NCBI RefSeq assembly: GCF_013403975.1
Contig: NZ_JABFDH010000002.1
Location: 558,001 to 622,000 of the forward strand
DNA: 64,000 nt
From: Winogradskyella ursingii
GTDB taxonomy: Bacteria > Bacteroidota > Bacteroidia > Flavobacteriales > Flavobacteriaceae
Reading direction: 5' to 3'
In this document: in pieces, positions 53,731-61,815 of the stretch
Numbering within the stretch: the stretch's first letter is position 1
Layout: every line of letters begins with the position of its first letter
Made by a program: the position numbers and the translations under genes
The notes under the pieces: model-generated
What the model was told of the DNA's origin: nothing
What the model saw: only the letters and a program-made list of their open reading frames with translations
The model's database searches: none

Positions 53731-54270
53731 TTATTTATCCGTTAATAGTTTTTTTAAATTATTCCAGCGAGGATCAATATCCTCATCTGATTTTGTTTTG
53801 TTTTCCTTGTTAGGGCTTAATTCATCTAATTTTGATAGAATATCAGATTGCAATGTGCCATCTTCAACTCCGGGATGAATTCTTTTTGCCGGTACCGCCA
53901 ATATAATGAGTTCGTATATATATTGAGCCACATTTATTTCGTGCTCACCTTGAGGAATGATTAAAATGTCCTCATTATCATCATTATAAGCTTCACCAAA
54001 TTTAATCACCAACTTAAACTCTCCATCAATTTCTTGATTGTAGGGTTCGTTAGTTAGGTCGCAATTCACATTAACAGTTCCATTTGCCGAAAAGAACAAT
54101 TCTAAAAATGTTGTCTTTTTTTCAAACTTAAGGTCAACTTTAACATCAACTGCGTTAAATTCATCATATTCAAAATTCTGAAAGAACGTATTATCTATGT
54201 CGTAATCAAAATGATGCTCTCCAATCTTTAAACCCGTAAAAGGAATTATGTAAGCTTTTAATGCCTTCAT
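53731..54270 (-). CDS. DUF177 (YceD) family protein
   Basis: 179 residues from ATG 54270 ([20 protein letters not shown]). A four-residue longer form starts at 54282, but a -7 element at 54293-54300 would leave it almost no leader, so I prefer 54270. The central [20 protein letters not shown] and the acidic stretch with [20 protein letters not shown] are typical of the DUF177/YceD family, linked in many bacteria to rpmF and to rRNA accumulation. It is the first gene of the yceD-rpmF-fabH-accB-accC unit. Confidence 0.88.
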   Translation of the reverse strand: MKALKAYIIPFTGLKIGEHHFDYDIDNTFFQNFEYDEFNAVDVKVDLKFEKKTTFLELFFSANGTVNVNCDLTNEPYNQEIDGEFKLVIKFGEAYNDDNEDILIIPQGEHEINVAQYIYELIILAVPAKRIHPGVEDGTLQSDILSKLDELSPNKENKTKSDEDIDPRWNNLKKLLTDK

Positions 54271-54292
54271 TACCACTCTCATTTTGAGCCTG

Positions 54293-54300
54293 CAAATATA
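54293..54300 (-). promoter_or_regulatory. Bacteroidota -7 element (TATATTTG) of the yceD-rpmF operon
   Basis: An exact TAnnTTTG match on the minus strand, 22 bases before the ATG at 54270. No TTG at the normal -33 spacing. It decides between two possible start codons of the DUF177 gene. Confidence 0.45.
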
Positions 54301-54349
54301 TAAATTTTAATTGTATTCTAAGCGAGATATAAACAATTTTTGTTCATAT

Positions 54350-55390
54350 CTATTTTTTGTGTTTTTTTAAGGGATCTTTACTATAATATTCAAACTCTGT
54401 TCTGTTTCTAAAAATTTGAATTGCCGTATAGACAGCTTGTTTAAAAGAGCTTTCGTCGGCTATACCTATTCCTGCAATTTCATAAGCCGTGCCGTGATCT
54501 GGTGAGGTGCGTACTTTAGATAAGCCTGCCGTAAAATTAACGCCCTCCCCAAAGGCAATAGTTTTAAAAGGTATTAATCCTTGATCATGATAGGAGGCAA
54601 TAATAGCGTCAAAATTCTTATAATTATTAGACCCAAAAAAACTATCGGCAGAATAGGGTCCATAAACCAATTTACCTTCAGATTTGATTTTTTCAATAGT
54701 TGGTTTTAAGATTTTATCATCTTCATCACCTATAACGCCGTTGTCTCCAGCATGCGGATTAATGGATAATACAGCAATTTTAGGCTTTCTGATGCTGAAG
54801 TCCTTTATCAAAGAGCTTGATACTGTTTCAAGTTTTTCACGAATTAGTGCTTCTGTAATATGTTCCGAGATGTCCTTTAATGGCACATGGTCTGTTAAAA
54901 GACCTACTTTTAAAGAATCTGTAACCATAAACATGAGGCTATTTCCGTTCAGTTCTTTAGCCAAAAAATTAGTGTGGCCGGGAAAATTGAACGTGTCTGA
55001 TTGTATGGTATGTTTATTAATTGGCGCAGTTACTAAAACATCTATTGTATTTTTCTTAAGTGCTTCAGTGGCGGCCTCTAAAGATTTAATGGCGTATTTA
55101 CCAATTGCATTATCTTCTTTGCCAAAGTTAATTTTAACGGGTTCTTTCCAAACGTTTACCACGTTCACTTTCCCGTGAACCAATTGTTCTGGTTTATCTA
55201 TATTAAAAAAGTTGATTTTACTATCTATTTGACTCTTGAAAAATTGCATGGTTTTGCCTGATGCAAAAATTACAGGTGTATTCAATTCCAACATTCTTGG
55301 ATCCTCAAACGTTTTTATTATAATTTCTGGACCAATACCGTTTAGGTCACCAACCGATATACCTACAATTATTTTTTCATCCTTTTTCAT
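54350..55390 (-). CDS. pdxA: 4-hydroxythreonine-4-phosphate dehydrogenase
   Basis: 346 residues. It begins KIIVGISVGDLNGIGPEIII and shows the metal- and substrate-binding histidines in TAPINKHTIQ, FPGHTNFLA, DHVPLKDI, SINPHAGDNG and SYHDQGLIPFK. It oxidises 4-phosphohydroxythreonine for pyridoxal phosphate synthesis. It is divergent from ribE, whose promoter lies between them; no pdxJ is in the window. Confidence 0.95.
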   Translation of the reverse strand: MKKDEKIIVGISVGDLNGIGPEIIIKTFEDPRMLELNTPVIFASGKTMQFFKSQIDSKINFFNIDKPEQLVHGKVNVVNVWKEPVKINFGKEDNAIGKYAIKSLEAATEALKKNTIDVLVTAPINKHTIQSDTFNFPGHTNFLAKELNGNSLMFMVTDSLKVGLLTDHVPLKDISEHITEALIREKLETVSSSLIKDFSIRKPKIAVLSINPHAGDNGVIGDEDDKILKPTIEKIKSEGKLVYGPYSADSFFGSNNYKNFDAIIASYHDQGLIPFKTIAFGEGVNFTAGLSKVRTSPDHGTAYEIAGIGIADESSFKQAVYTAIQIFRNRTEFEYYSKDPLKKHKK

Positions 55391-55420
55391 ATAATCACTT
55401 CTTCTATTTTTTTAATAAAA

Positions 55421-55453
55421 TTGAAAATTGGCTAACTTTTGTATTTAACTTTG
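55421..55453 (+). promoter_or_regulatory. Bacteroidota promoter of ribE (TTG / TAACTTTG)
   Basis: TTG at 55421-55423, a 22-base spacer, and the exact -7 element TAACTTTG at 55446-55453, 32 bases before the ribE start. Spacing is within the 17-23 range reported for flavobacteria. No FMN riboswitch is visible in the short leader. Confidence 0.55.
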
Positions 55454-55485
55454 CATCTGCAAATTTAACCAAATAAAGCACAACT

Positions 55486-56076
55486 ATGTTTACTGGAATA
55501 ATTGAAGATTTAGGAGAAATTAAACGACTAGAAAAAAACCAGGGTAATCTTAATATCACAGTGTCTTCATCTATTTCTCAGGAGTTAAAAATTGACCAAA
55601 GCGTAGCGCATAATGGAGTGTGCTTAACTGTTGTTGAAATCAACGGAGACAGCTATACGGTTACTGCCATTAAAGAAACACTTGATAAAACTAATTTAGG
55701 AGATTTAAAAGAAAACGAACAAGTTAATCTTGAACGCGCTATGAAATTAGGTGATCGTTTGGATGGCCATATTGTACAGGGCCATGTGGACCAAACGGCA
55801 AAATGCAAAAATATCATTGACGGAGATGGAAGTTGGATTTTTGAATTTGAATATGATGCGTCACTCAATAATATCACTATCGAAAAAGGCTCAATTACGG
55901 TTAATGGAGTAAGTTTGACGGTTGTTAACTCTAAACTCAATAGCTTTTCGGTAGCAATAATTCCCTACACCTATAGGCACACTAACTTTCACCAACTACA
56001 AGTTAATAGTATGGTAAACCTAGAGTTTGATGTAATTGGTAAATATGTAAAGAGGTTAAACGAATTAAGATCTTAA
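55486..56076 (+). CDS. ribE: Riboflavin synthase, alpha chain
   Basis: 196 residues made of two similar lumazine-binding barrels: MFTGIIEDLGEIKRLEKNQG starts the first, and GHIVQGHVDQTAKCKNIIDG the second. Conserved SVAHNGVCLTVVE and TVNGVSLTVVNS occur in each half, the expected internal duplication. It converts two molecules of 6,7-dimethyl-8-ribityllumazine into riboflavin plus a pyrimidine. It has its own promoter, and its stop overlaps the convergent small gene by 4 bases. Confidence 0.96.
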   Translation: MFTGIIEDLGEIKRLEKNQGNLNITVSSSISQELKIDQSVAHNGVCLTVVEINGDSYTVTAIKETLDKTNLGDLKENEQVNLERAMKLGDRLDGHIVQGHVDQTAKCKNIIDGDGSWIFEFEYDASLNNITIEKGSITVNGVSLTVVNSKLNSFSVAIIPYTYRHTNFHQLQVNSMVNLEFDVIGKYVKRLNELRS

Positions 56077-56267
56077 ATTGGATTTTTTAGGGACTTATAA
56101 ATTTTATAACTTCCGTAAATTATAGCCAAAATCAATAATACTATTACACCATTATCTATTGGAAAACCGGGTGGAGGAGGTGGCATAGGAGGAGGAGGTG
56201 TCTGAGAAACCGCAGACAGCCCTATAGAAAAAAATATGATTGAGGCAAATATTTTACTATTGTTCAT
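56073..56267 (-). CDS. Small secreted protein with PID-CTERM-like sorting signal
   Basis: 64 residues: a signal peptide (MNNSKIFASIIFFSIGLSAV, then SQ), a proline-rich spacer (TPPPPMPPPPPGF), the motif PIDNG, one membrane segment (VIVLLILAIIYGSYKIY) and a basic tail (KSLKNPI). This is the tripartite layout (motif, membrane helix, basic end) of the PID-CTERM group of flavobacterial proteins. The assignment rests on remembered family form. Its stop overlaps ribE by 4 bases. Function unknown; it may be processed at the PID motif. Confidence 0.7.
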   Translation of the reverse strand: MNNSKIFASIIFFSIGLSAVSQTPPPPMPPPPPGFPIDNGVIVLLILAIIYGSYKIYKSLKNPI

Positions 56268-56652
56268 CTTCCTAAATATGCTGTAAATTTATTAAAAAAA
56301 CTGAGCCAGCAAAATTTTTTTCGCTAAAAAACATCTTTTAAGAGCAAATATTATCGACGAAATGCATAATCTGTTGTAAATCCAGGGAAGTTTTCGTAAA
56401 TATTTAATACAAATATAATGTATTTTCTTGTTCACGTCCTAAACCGTTGTGCGTATTGTAAGTTAAGTTTGGTATACTTTGAAAACAGTTTATGTTTTTC
56501 CAAATATTAAAATTACGAAAAATCTATTCTAAAATATTAAGGCATTATTAGTAGTAGCCCAAATAGTACCGCTTAATATCTTTCAAAAGCCTATTCAGTA
56601 AAAGTTAATATTTTTTAGTTGTGCTTTTCGTGCCTCTATTGCACTTCGAGAA
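56268..56652. other. Non-coding stretch, nothing identified
   Basis: A gap of about 385 bases, AT-rich, without a convincing ORF, repeat or promoter on either strand, and with no RNA structure I could name. It ends at the terminator of the following tRNA. Confidence 0.5.
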
Positions 56653-56683
56653 ATAAAAAAACCCTTCTGAAAAAGAAGGGTTT
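56653..56683 (-). terminator. Intrinsic terminator after the CAT-anticodon tRNA
   Basis: AAACCCTTCT / AGAAGGGTTT (10 bp) with a 5-base loop and a T-run on the minus strand. It is 6 bases from the tRNA 3' end. Confidence 0.85.
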
Positions 56684-56688
56684 AATTG

Positions 56689-56762
56689 TGGTCCCACTTG
56701 GGCTCGAACCAAGGACCACCTGATTATGAGTCAGGTGCTCTAACCAACTGAGCTATGGGACC
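56689..56762 (-). tRNA. tRNA with CAT anticodon, probably tRNA-Ile2 (lysidine type)
   Basis: A full cloverleaf on the minus strand: acceptor GGTCCCA with TGGGACC, anticodon stem CCTGA/TCAGG with loop CTCATAA (anticodon CAT), and T loop TTCGAGC. Simple anticodon reading says tRNA-Met. The acceptor pairs C4-G69 and C5-G68 match the determinants known for TilS recognition of tRNA-Ile2, whereas E. coli elongator Met has U4-A69 and A5-U68. I therefore favour Ile2. Discriminator is A73 and CCA is not encoded. Confidence 0.9.
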
Positions 56763-56847
56763 TGCTGATTGTTATCAACGTCTTTATTCCTAAAGAGTCT
56801 GCAATATTACTACATATTTTAAAACTCCACAAGAAAAATAATTCAAT

Positions 56848-57252
56848 TTACTTTTCAATTTCTTGACATAATTCTACTAAAACCCCATTTGTAGACTTAG
56901 GGTGTAGAAAGGCTATCATTTTATTGTCAGCACCTTTTTTCGGTTCTTTATGAATCATTTCAAAACCCTCCTTGGTTAATCTTTCTATTTCTGTTTCAAT
57001 ATCATTTACCGCAAATGCAATATGATGAATCCCTTCACCTTTTTTTTCAATAAATTTAGCAATTGGACTTTCTTTGTCCGTGGCCTGAAGTAATTCTATT
57101 TTATTTGGTCCACATTTAAAAAAGGAAGTTTTTACACCCTCGCTTTCAACATCTTCAATTTTGTAATGCTCTTTTCCAAATAATGAAGAAAAAAGTTCAT
57201 TTGATTGGTCTATGTCCTTCACCGCAATGCCTATATGTTCAATTTTTCTCAT
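56848..57252 (-). CDS. mce: Methylmalonyl-CoA epimerase
   Basis: 134 residues of the vicinal oxygen chelate fold. It begins MRKIEHIGIAVKDIDQSNEL and shows IELLQATDKESPIAKFIEKK, GEGIHHIAFAVNDIE and the final FLHPKSTNGVLVELCQ. The metal ligands (His in EHIGIA, Gln/Glu in IELLQ, His in HHIAF, Glu in LVELCQ) are visible. It interconverts the methylmalonyl-CoA epimers in propionate metabolism. No mutase gene is nearby. Confidence 0.92.
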   Translation of the reverse strand: MRKIEHIGIAVKDIDQSNELFSSLFGKEHYKIEDVESEGVKTSFFKCGPNKIELLQATDKESPIAKFIEKKGEGIHHIAFAVNDIETEIERLTKEGFEMIHKEPKKGADNKMIAFLHPKSTNGVLVELCQEIEK

Positions 57253-57370
57253 GCAAAACTTGATTTAGTTTCCCTATAAAAGAAAACCTTATTGATAATT
57301 TATGATAGAAAATCTATTTCTTAACAGATATTTTCTACATTCAAAAATAAGATAATCCTTAAATATCAGC

Positions 57371-57378
57371 TACTTTTG
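57371..57378 (+). promoter_or_regulatory. Bacteroidota -7 element (TACTTTTG) of rbfA
   Basis: An exact TAnnTTTG match, 25 bases before the rbfA start codon. No TTG at the normal -33 distance was seen. Confidence 0.45.
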
Positions 57379-57403
57379 CAGATGATTAGTTAAAATAGTC
57401 ATT

Positions 57404-57802
57404 ATGGAAGAATTTACTCAGAGGCAGAAAAAAATAGGAGGTATACTGCAACAAGATTTAGCAGAAGTATTACAAAAAGCAGCTACTGATGGCGGTTTAC
57501 GTGGTGTCATCATTTCTGTTAGCAAGGTGAATGTAACTACAGACCTATCCGTAGCTAAGGTTTATCTTAGTATTTTTCCTAATAAAGAAGCTAAAGCACT
57601 CTTAGAGGGTATAAAGTCCAACAAACCATTAATTAGACATGAGTTGGCACAACGCACACGTCATCAACTACGTCGTATGCCACAACTTGAGTTTTTTATT
57701 GATGATTCTTTAGAATATATCGACGGCATCGAACGTTCACTTAAAGGCGAAGAAGACCCTATTGAAAATCCAGATTTGTTAGGCAAGCGTAAAAAATCTT
57801 AA
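57404..57802 (+). CDS. rbfA: Ribosome-binding factor A
   Basis: 132 residues with the RbfA signature: QRQKKIGGILQQDLAEVLQK, VSKVNVTTDLSVAKVYLSIF and HELAQRTRHQLRRMPQLEFF, ending DDSLEYIDGIERSL. It binds the 30S subunit to help mature 16S rRNA, especially in the cold. The permease gene starts with GTG at the base after its TAA, so the two are translated from one transcript. Confidence 0.94.
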   Translation: MEEFTQRQKKIGGILQQDLAEVLQKAATDGGLRGVIISVSKVNVTTDLSVAKVYLSIFPNKEAKALLEGIKSNKPLIRHELAQRTRHQLRRMPQLEFFIDDSLEYIDGIERSLKGEEDPIENPDLLGKRKKS

Positions 57803-59005
57803 GTGAATTTCCCATTATATATAGCAAAACGTTATTTGTTTTCTAAAAGCAGCAACAATGCTATAAACATAATGACGATGATTGCTTCGGGAGGAGTTAT
57901 CATAGCCTCGGCCGCACTTTTTATTGTACTTTCCGTTTTCGCCGGATTAAAAGATTTTAGTCTTGAATTTTCTTCTTTTGTAGACCCAGACTTAAAATTG
58001 ACGCCTACAACTGGAAAATCCTTTATTTGGAATGATACTGATAATACCGAACTATTAAAGATAGAGGGAGTTGAAGCTATTTCTACAGTTATTGAAGAAC
58101 GGGTAATTATTAAAACCGAAAACAAAAATCTACTTGCTACTTTAAAGGGTGTAGACCCTAATTATTTAAAAGTAACAAATATTGATTCTATGGTTACAAA
58201 AGGTAATTGGATTTCACATGAAAGTAATGAAGTGGTCTCGGGTTGGGGAATTTCTAACAATTTATCTTTTGGAGTTTTTAATTATTTACAACCTCTCTCT
58301 TTATATGTACCTAAACCTGGAAAGGGTCAGCCTAGCTCACTAAAAGGTGCTTATAATTCTGTATATGTTACCAATGTTGGGCTTTTTGATATCAATGAAC
58401 AGTTGAATAATGAGTACATATTTGGCGATATCCAATTAGCTAAATCGTTATTGAATTATACTGAAAATCAAATTAGCGCAATAGAATTAAAACTGATAGA
58501 AAACACCGATGAGGCAGAAATAAAACAACAGCTCGAAATGGTATTCCCAAATCGATTTATTATTAAGAATAGAGAACAGTTAAATGATGCTCTTTTCAAA
58601 ATGTTGAACACTGAAAACCTCGCCATATACCTCATCTTTACTTTGGTGATTATCATTGCGCTTTTTAACGTGATTGGTGCGATAATCATGATGATATTAG
58701 ACAAAAAGAAATCATTAAACACCTTGTTCAATTTAGGAACAGAAGCCAAAACCATAAAGTCCATTTTCTTTTTGCAGGGTAGTTTAATGACATTTTTGAG
58801 TGGCTTAATAGGTGTCCTGCTAGGATTGGCAATTGTGTCTGTCCAACAATCTTTTGAATTGGTAATGCTTACACCCGAGTTGCCTTATCCGGTTCGTTTA
58901 AACTTATTTAATGTGTTAATAGTGCTTGTTACCATATTTGCATTGGGAATTGTTGCTTCCAAAATTGCTTCACAGCGCATTACTGAGCGTTTGGTTAAGA
59001 GTTAA
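57803..59005 (+). CDS. LolC/LolE-like ABC permease (FtsX family)
   Basis: 400 residues: an N-terminal membrane helix (MTMIASGGVIIASAALFIVL), a periplasmic domain of about 200 residues, then three membrane helices (LAIYLIFTLVIIIALFNVIG, IIMMILDKKKSLNTLFNLGT before the second, LFNVLIVLVTIFALGIVASK last). This is the FtsX-like permease layout of LolC/LolE, which release lipoproteins from the inner membrane. The start is a GTG directly after the rbfA stop. A LolD-like ATPase is absent here, though the family's members need one. Confidence 0.85.
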   Translation: MNFPLYIAKRYLFSKSSNNAINIMTMIASGGVIIASAALFIVLSVFAGLKDFSLEFSSFVDPDLKLTPTTGKSFIWNDTDNTELLKIEGVEAISTVIEERVIIKTENKNLLATLKGVDPNYLKVTNIDSMVTKGNWISHESNEVVSGWGISNNLSFGVFNYLQPLSLYVPKPGKGQPSSLKGAYNSVYVTNVGLFDINEQLNNEYIFGDIQLAKSLLNYTENQISAIELKLIENTDEAEIKQQLEMVFPNRFIIKNREQLNDALFKMLNTENLAIYLIFTLVIIIALFNVIGAIIMMILDKKKSLNTLFNLGTEAKTIKSIFFLQGSLMTFLSGLIGVLLGLAIVSVQQSFELVMLTPELPYPVRLNLFNVLIVLVTIFALGIVASKIASQRITERLVKS

Positions 59006-59015
59006 GCGTTGAGTT

Positions 59016-60008
59016 CTATGCAAACTCATAATCAGAGAACTTCTCGAGCACTTCATCAAAAGCCGCAAATACATCTTTAGAATCGTCACTCGTTACCATT
59101 TTCATTCTATACTCTTTAAAATCAGGGATGCCCTTAAAATAGTTGGTATAATGTCTTCTTGTTTCAAACACACCTAGTTTTTCACCTTTCCAGTCAATTG
59201 ACATTTGCAAATGTCTTCTGGCGGCTTCAACACGTTCTGGCATTGAAATAGGTTCTAGGTGTTCACCAGTTTTAATATAGTGCTTTACCTGTTTAAAAAA
59301 CCAAGGATTCCCAATCGAGGCTCGTCCTATCATAGCTCCGTCAAGACCATAGCTGTCTTGCATTTCAACAGCACGCTCTGGTGTGTTAACGTCGCCATTT
59401 CCAAACACAGGAATGTGCATACGTGGATTATTCTTTACTTCAGCAATTGGTTTCCAATCTGCATCACCTTTGTACATCTGTGCTCTGGTTCTGCCATGTA
59501 TGGCAATTGCTTTGCAACCTACATCTTGCAAGCGCTCGGCGACCTCAACGATTTTAATTGAATCGTGATCCCATCCTAATCTGGTTTTTACGGTGATTGG
59601 CAACTTGGTGCGTTTTACCATTTCGGCAGTAAGCTGCTCCATGAGACAGATATCTTTTAAAATACCAGCACCAGCACCTTTAGAAACCACTTTCTTAACG
59701 GGACAGCCAAAATTAATGTCTATAATATCCGGATTCGATTTCTCAACAATATCAATGGTCTGTAACATGCTTTCCATATTAGCACCAAAAATCTGAATGC
59801 CAACAGGTCGCTCTTTTTCGTAGATATCAAGCTTCATCACACTTTTTGCGGCGTTACGAATCAGGCCTTCACTAGATACAAATTCCGTGTAAACCACATC
59901 TGCGCCTTGCTCCTTGCACAACGCGCGGAAAGGTGGGTCACTTACATCTTCCATTGGTGCTAAAAGCAACGGAAATTCGCCAAGTTCTATGTCTCCTATC
60001 TTAGCCAA
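59016..60008 (-). CDS. dusB: tRNA-dihydrouridine synthase
   Basis: 330 residues. It begins AKIGDIELGEFPLLLAPMED, with the active-site cysteine in INFGCPVKKVVSKGAGAGIL and FMN-binding VKTRLGWDHDSIKIVE and AIHGRTRAQMYKGDADW. It reduces uridines in tRNA using FMN and NADPH. The start codon is TTG at 60008; no ATG in frame gives a normal N-terminus. Its membrane-protein neighbour ends 11 bases upstream on the same strand, so they may be co-transcribed. Confidence 0.93.
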   Translation of the reverse strand: MAKIGDIELGEFPLLLAPMEDVSDPPFRALCKEQGADVVYTEFVSSEGLIRNAAKSVMKLDIYEKERPVGIQIFGANMESMLQTIDIVEKSNPDIIDINFGCPVKKVVSKGAGAGILKDICLMEQLTAEMVKRTKLPITVKTRLGWDHDSIKIVEVAERLQDVGCKAIAIHGRTRAQMYKGDADWKPIAEVKNNPRMHIPVFGNGDVNTPERAVEMQDSYGLDGAMIGRASIGNPWFFKQVKHYIKTGEHLEPISMPERVEAARRHLQMSIDWKGEKLGVFETRRHYTNYFKGIPDFKEYRMKMVTSDDSKDVFAAFDEVLEKFSDYEFA

Positions 60009-60019
60009 GTGTTCAATTT

Positions 60020-60427
60020 TTATGCAAAGCTACGCTTTTTTAGAATATTTTGATTTTTTAAGACCCAGAGCCCATAAAAACCAAGCAACAACTCTGCGAA
60101 CACACCAAGCTGATAGACTAATGTTGGAGTACCATCCATCAACCAGCTTAACACTCTTCCAAAACCTAAACCGAACATAAATACACAGTTGGAAAGTAAA
60201 GCAGCTTTTAAAAATTTAACTTTAAAAATCCCTAAAATCCACAATATAGAAAAGCCAAGATACAGGCCCATTATAGCTTTAAATTGGTTGTGTTCATCAA
60301 CTGAGTTTAATGAAATATCAAATGCAGAACTCGAGTTAAATCCGTAAATAATTGCCGCTGGCACAACCACTAAAACAGAAATAGCAAGGTGAATTTTTAA
60401 TATAATCTCTTGTTTTGTAATTTCCAT
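60020..60427 (-). CDS. Small four-helix membrane protein, DUF4345-like
   Basis: 135 residues from ATG 60427 (MEITKQEIILKIHLAISVLV); a TTG at 60442 would add five residues. Four predicted membrane helices, with the conserved HNQFKAIMGLYLGFSILWIL and FGLGFGRVLSWLMDGTPT that resemble the DUF4345 family. The function is unknown. It lies 11 bases upstream of dusB. Confidence 0.75.
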   Translation of the reverse strand: MEITKQEIILKIHLAISVLVVVPAAIIYGFNSSSAFDISLNSVDEHNQFKAIMGLYLGFSILWILGIFKVKFLKAALLSNCVFMFGLGFGRVLSWLMDGTPTLVYQLGVFAELLLGFYGLWVLKNQNILKKRSFA

Positions 60428-60481
60428 TTTTAAGTGTTTCAATTTAGCAACCTCTAATCTTTAGCGACTAACTTTTGTGGG

Positions 60482-61726
60482 CTAAAACTTAACCTTAGTC
60501 TCAATAGTTTCCTCACCACGTTTTACCGTAATCGAAGCTTCGTCACCTTGTTCAAAAACCGAAAGTGCTCGCATATAACTCATCATGTCATTTACGGTAC
60601 TGTCACCCAATTTAATTACAACATCTCCTTTTTGAAGACCAGCTTCACAAGCTGGAGTTTCCTCCCTTGTTCCATCTATTCGCATCCCCTCTCCATCAAA
60701 AAGATAATCTGGCACGACTCCCAAACCAACTTTAAAACGAGGTGTTTCTTCACTTTCATTTTTTGTTGTTCTAAAAGCCAGTTTTCCGTTGTCGTCTAAA
60801 TCTGAAATAATATTGAAAATATAATTTGATATTAGTTTCATCCCACCATAATTTAACTTTTCGGCATCATCTCCCGGTTTGTGGTAATCCTCGTGCTGAC
60901 CAGTGAAAAAATGCAATACAGGAATGTCAATTAAATAAAACGATGTGTGGTCGCTTGGTCCTACTCCACTTTCATTTTCAACAAGTTTAAATTTATCGTT
61001 ATTGGATTTTAAGGTCTGCTTAAAAATTGGCGAAGTTCCCGTGCCATAAACCGCCAAAATACTGTCTGCTTTCATGCGACCAACCATGTCCATGTTAATC
61101 ATATAGTTAATAGATTTGGCGTCAATTGTCGGGTTTTTAGAAAAGTAATTAGAGCCCAGCAAGCCCATTTCCTCTCCTGAAAATGCCATAAACAAATAAT
61201 TGTTTTTGTCTTTTATTTGAGCAGTGTCGTTCTTTATTTTTAATCGACTAGCTAAATTGAGCATTACTGCCACTCCACTGGCGTTATCATCGGCTCCATT
61301 GTGCACTGCTTTGTCTTTTTCTCTATACAAAGATCCTTCACCTCCAAAACCTAAATGGTCATAGTGCGCACCTATAACGACAGTAGTTTTAGCATTGTTG
61401 TTAATGAAACCAATAACGTTATTTCCTGTGATGGTACTATCTGCGTTGGTAGTAAATTCGACTTCCTTGTGAGGATCGGTTTTCGGTTTAAATGAAAAAG
61501 GTTGTAAAAATTTTTCTGTTCCCTTCTGCTCTAACCCAATGGCTTCAAAACGTTCGGCAATATAGTTTGCAGCTTCAATTTCGCCCTTGGTTCCCGTTTG
61601 CCTACCCTGTAGTTTATCATCTGCTAAAAACGCAACATCTTCTTCAATTTTTTCTTCAATAGCTTGAGGTTTGTATTTACAGGATAACGCCCCAACTAAA
61701 ACCAACAGAAATAATAATTTTTTCAT
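60482..61726 (-). CDS. M28 family metallopeptidase with C-terminal PDZ domain, lipoprotein
   Basis: 414 residues. A lipoprotein signal (MKKLLFLLVLVGALSC) is followed by the M28 aminopeptidase domain with both zinc sites: GAHYDHLGFGG, VHNGADDNASGVAVM, AFSGEEMGLLGS, NMDMVGR and VGPSDHTSFY. A PDZ domain closes it (ETPACEAGLQKGDVVIKLGD, with VKRGEETIETKV). It would remove N-terminal residues from peptides at the periplasmic or outer surface. It has a -7 element 20 bases before its start. Confidence 0.92.
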   Translation of the reverse strand: MKKLLFLLVLVGALSCKYKPQAIEEKIEEDVAFLADDKLQGRQTGTKGEIEAANYIAERFEAIGLEQKGTEKFLQPFSFKPKTDPHKEVEFTTNADSTITGNNVIGFINNNAKTTVVIGAHYDHLGFGGEGSLYREKDKAVHNGADDNASGVAVMLNLASRLKIKNDTAQIKDKNNYLFMAFSGEEMGLLGSNYFSKNPTIDAKSINYMINMDMVGRMKADSILAVYGTGTSPIFKQTLKSNNDKFKLVENESGVGPSDHTSFYLIDIPVLHFFTGQHEDYHKPGDDAEKLNYGGMKLISNYIFNIISDLDDNGKLAFRTTKNESEETPRFKVGLGVVPDYLFDGEGMRIDGTREETPACEAGLQKGDVVIKLGDSTVNDMMSYMRALSVFEQGDEASITVKRGEETIETKVKF

Positions 61727-61746
61727 TTTGAAATCTTACTTTTGCA

Positions 61747-61754
61747 CAAAATTA
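61747..61754 (-). promoter_or_regulatory. Bacteroidota -7 element (TAATTTTG) of the M28 peptidase gene
   Basis: An exact TAnnTTTG match on the minus strand, 20 bases before the start codon. No -33 TTG at a suitable spacing. Confidence 0.4.
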
Positions 61755-61772
61755 GGCAATATTTTAAAGCAT

Positions 61773-61802
61773 ACCTACTAGGTTTTCAAAACCTTGCAGG
61801 AT
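61773..61802. repeat. Dispersed repeat ACCTACTAGGTTTTCAAAACCTTGCAGG
   Basis: Near-palindromic (AGGTTTT with AAAACCT). It belongs to the same ACCTNCNAGG family as the copies at 43780 and 44338, and lies in the divergent spacer between the peptidase and the propeller lipoprotein. Confidence 0.6.
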
Positions 61803-61815
61803 AATTAAAGACCAT

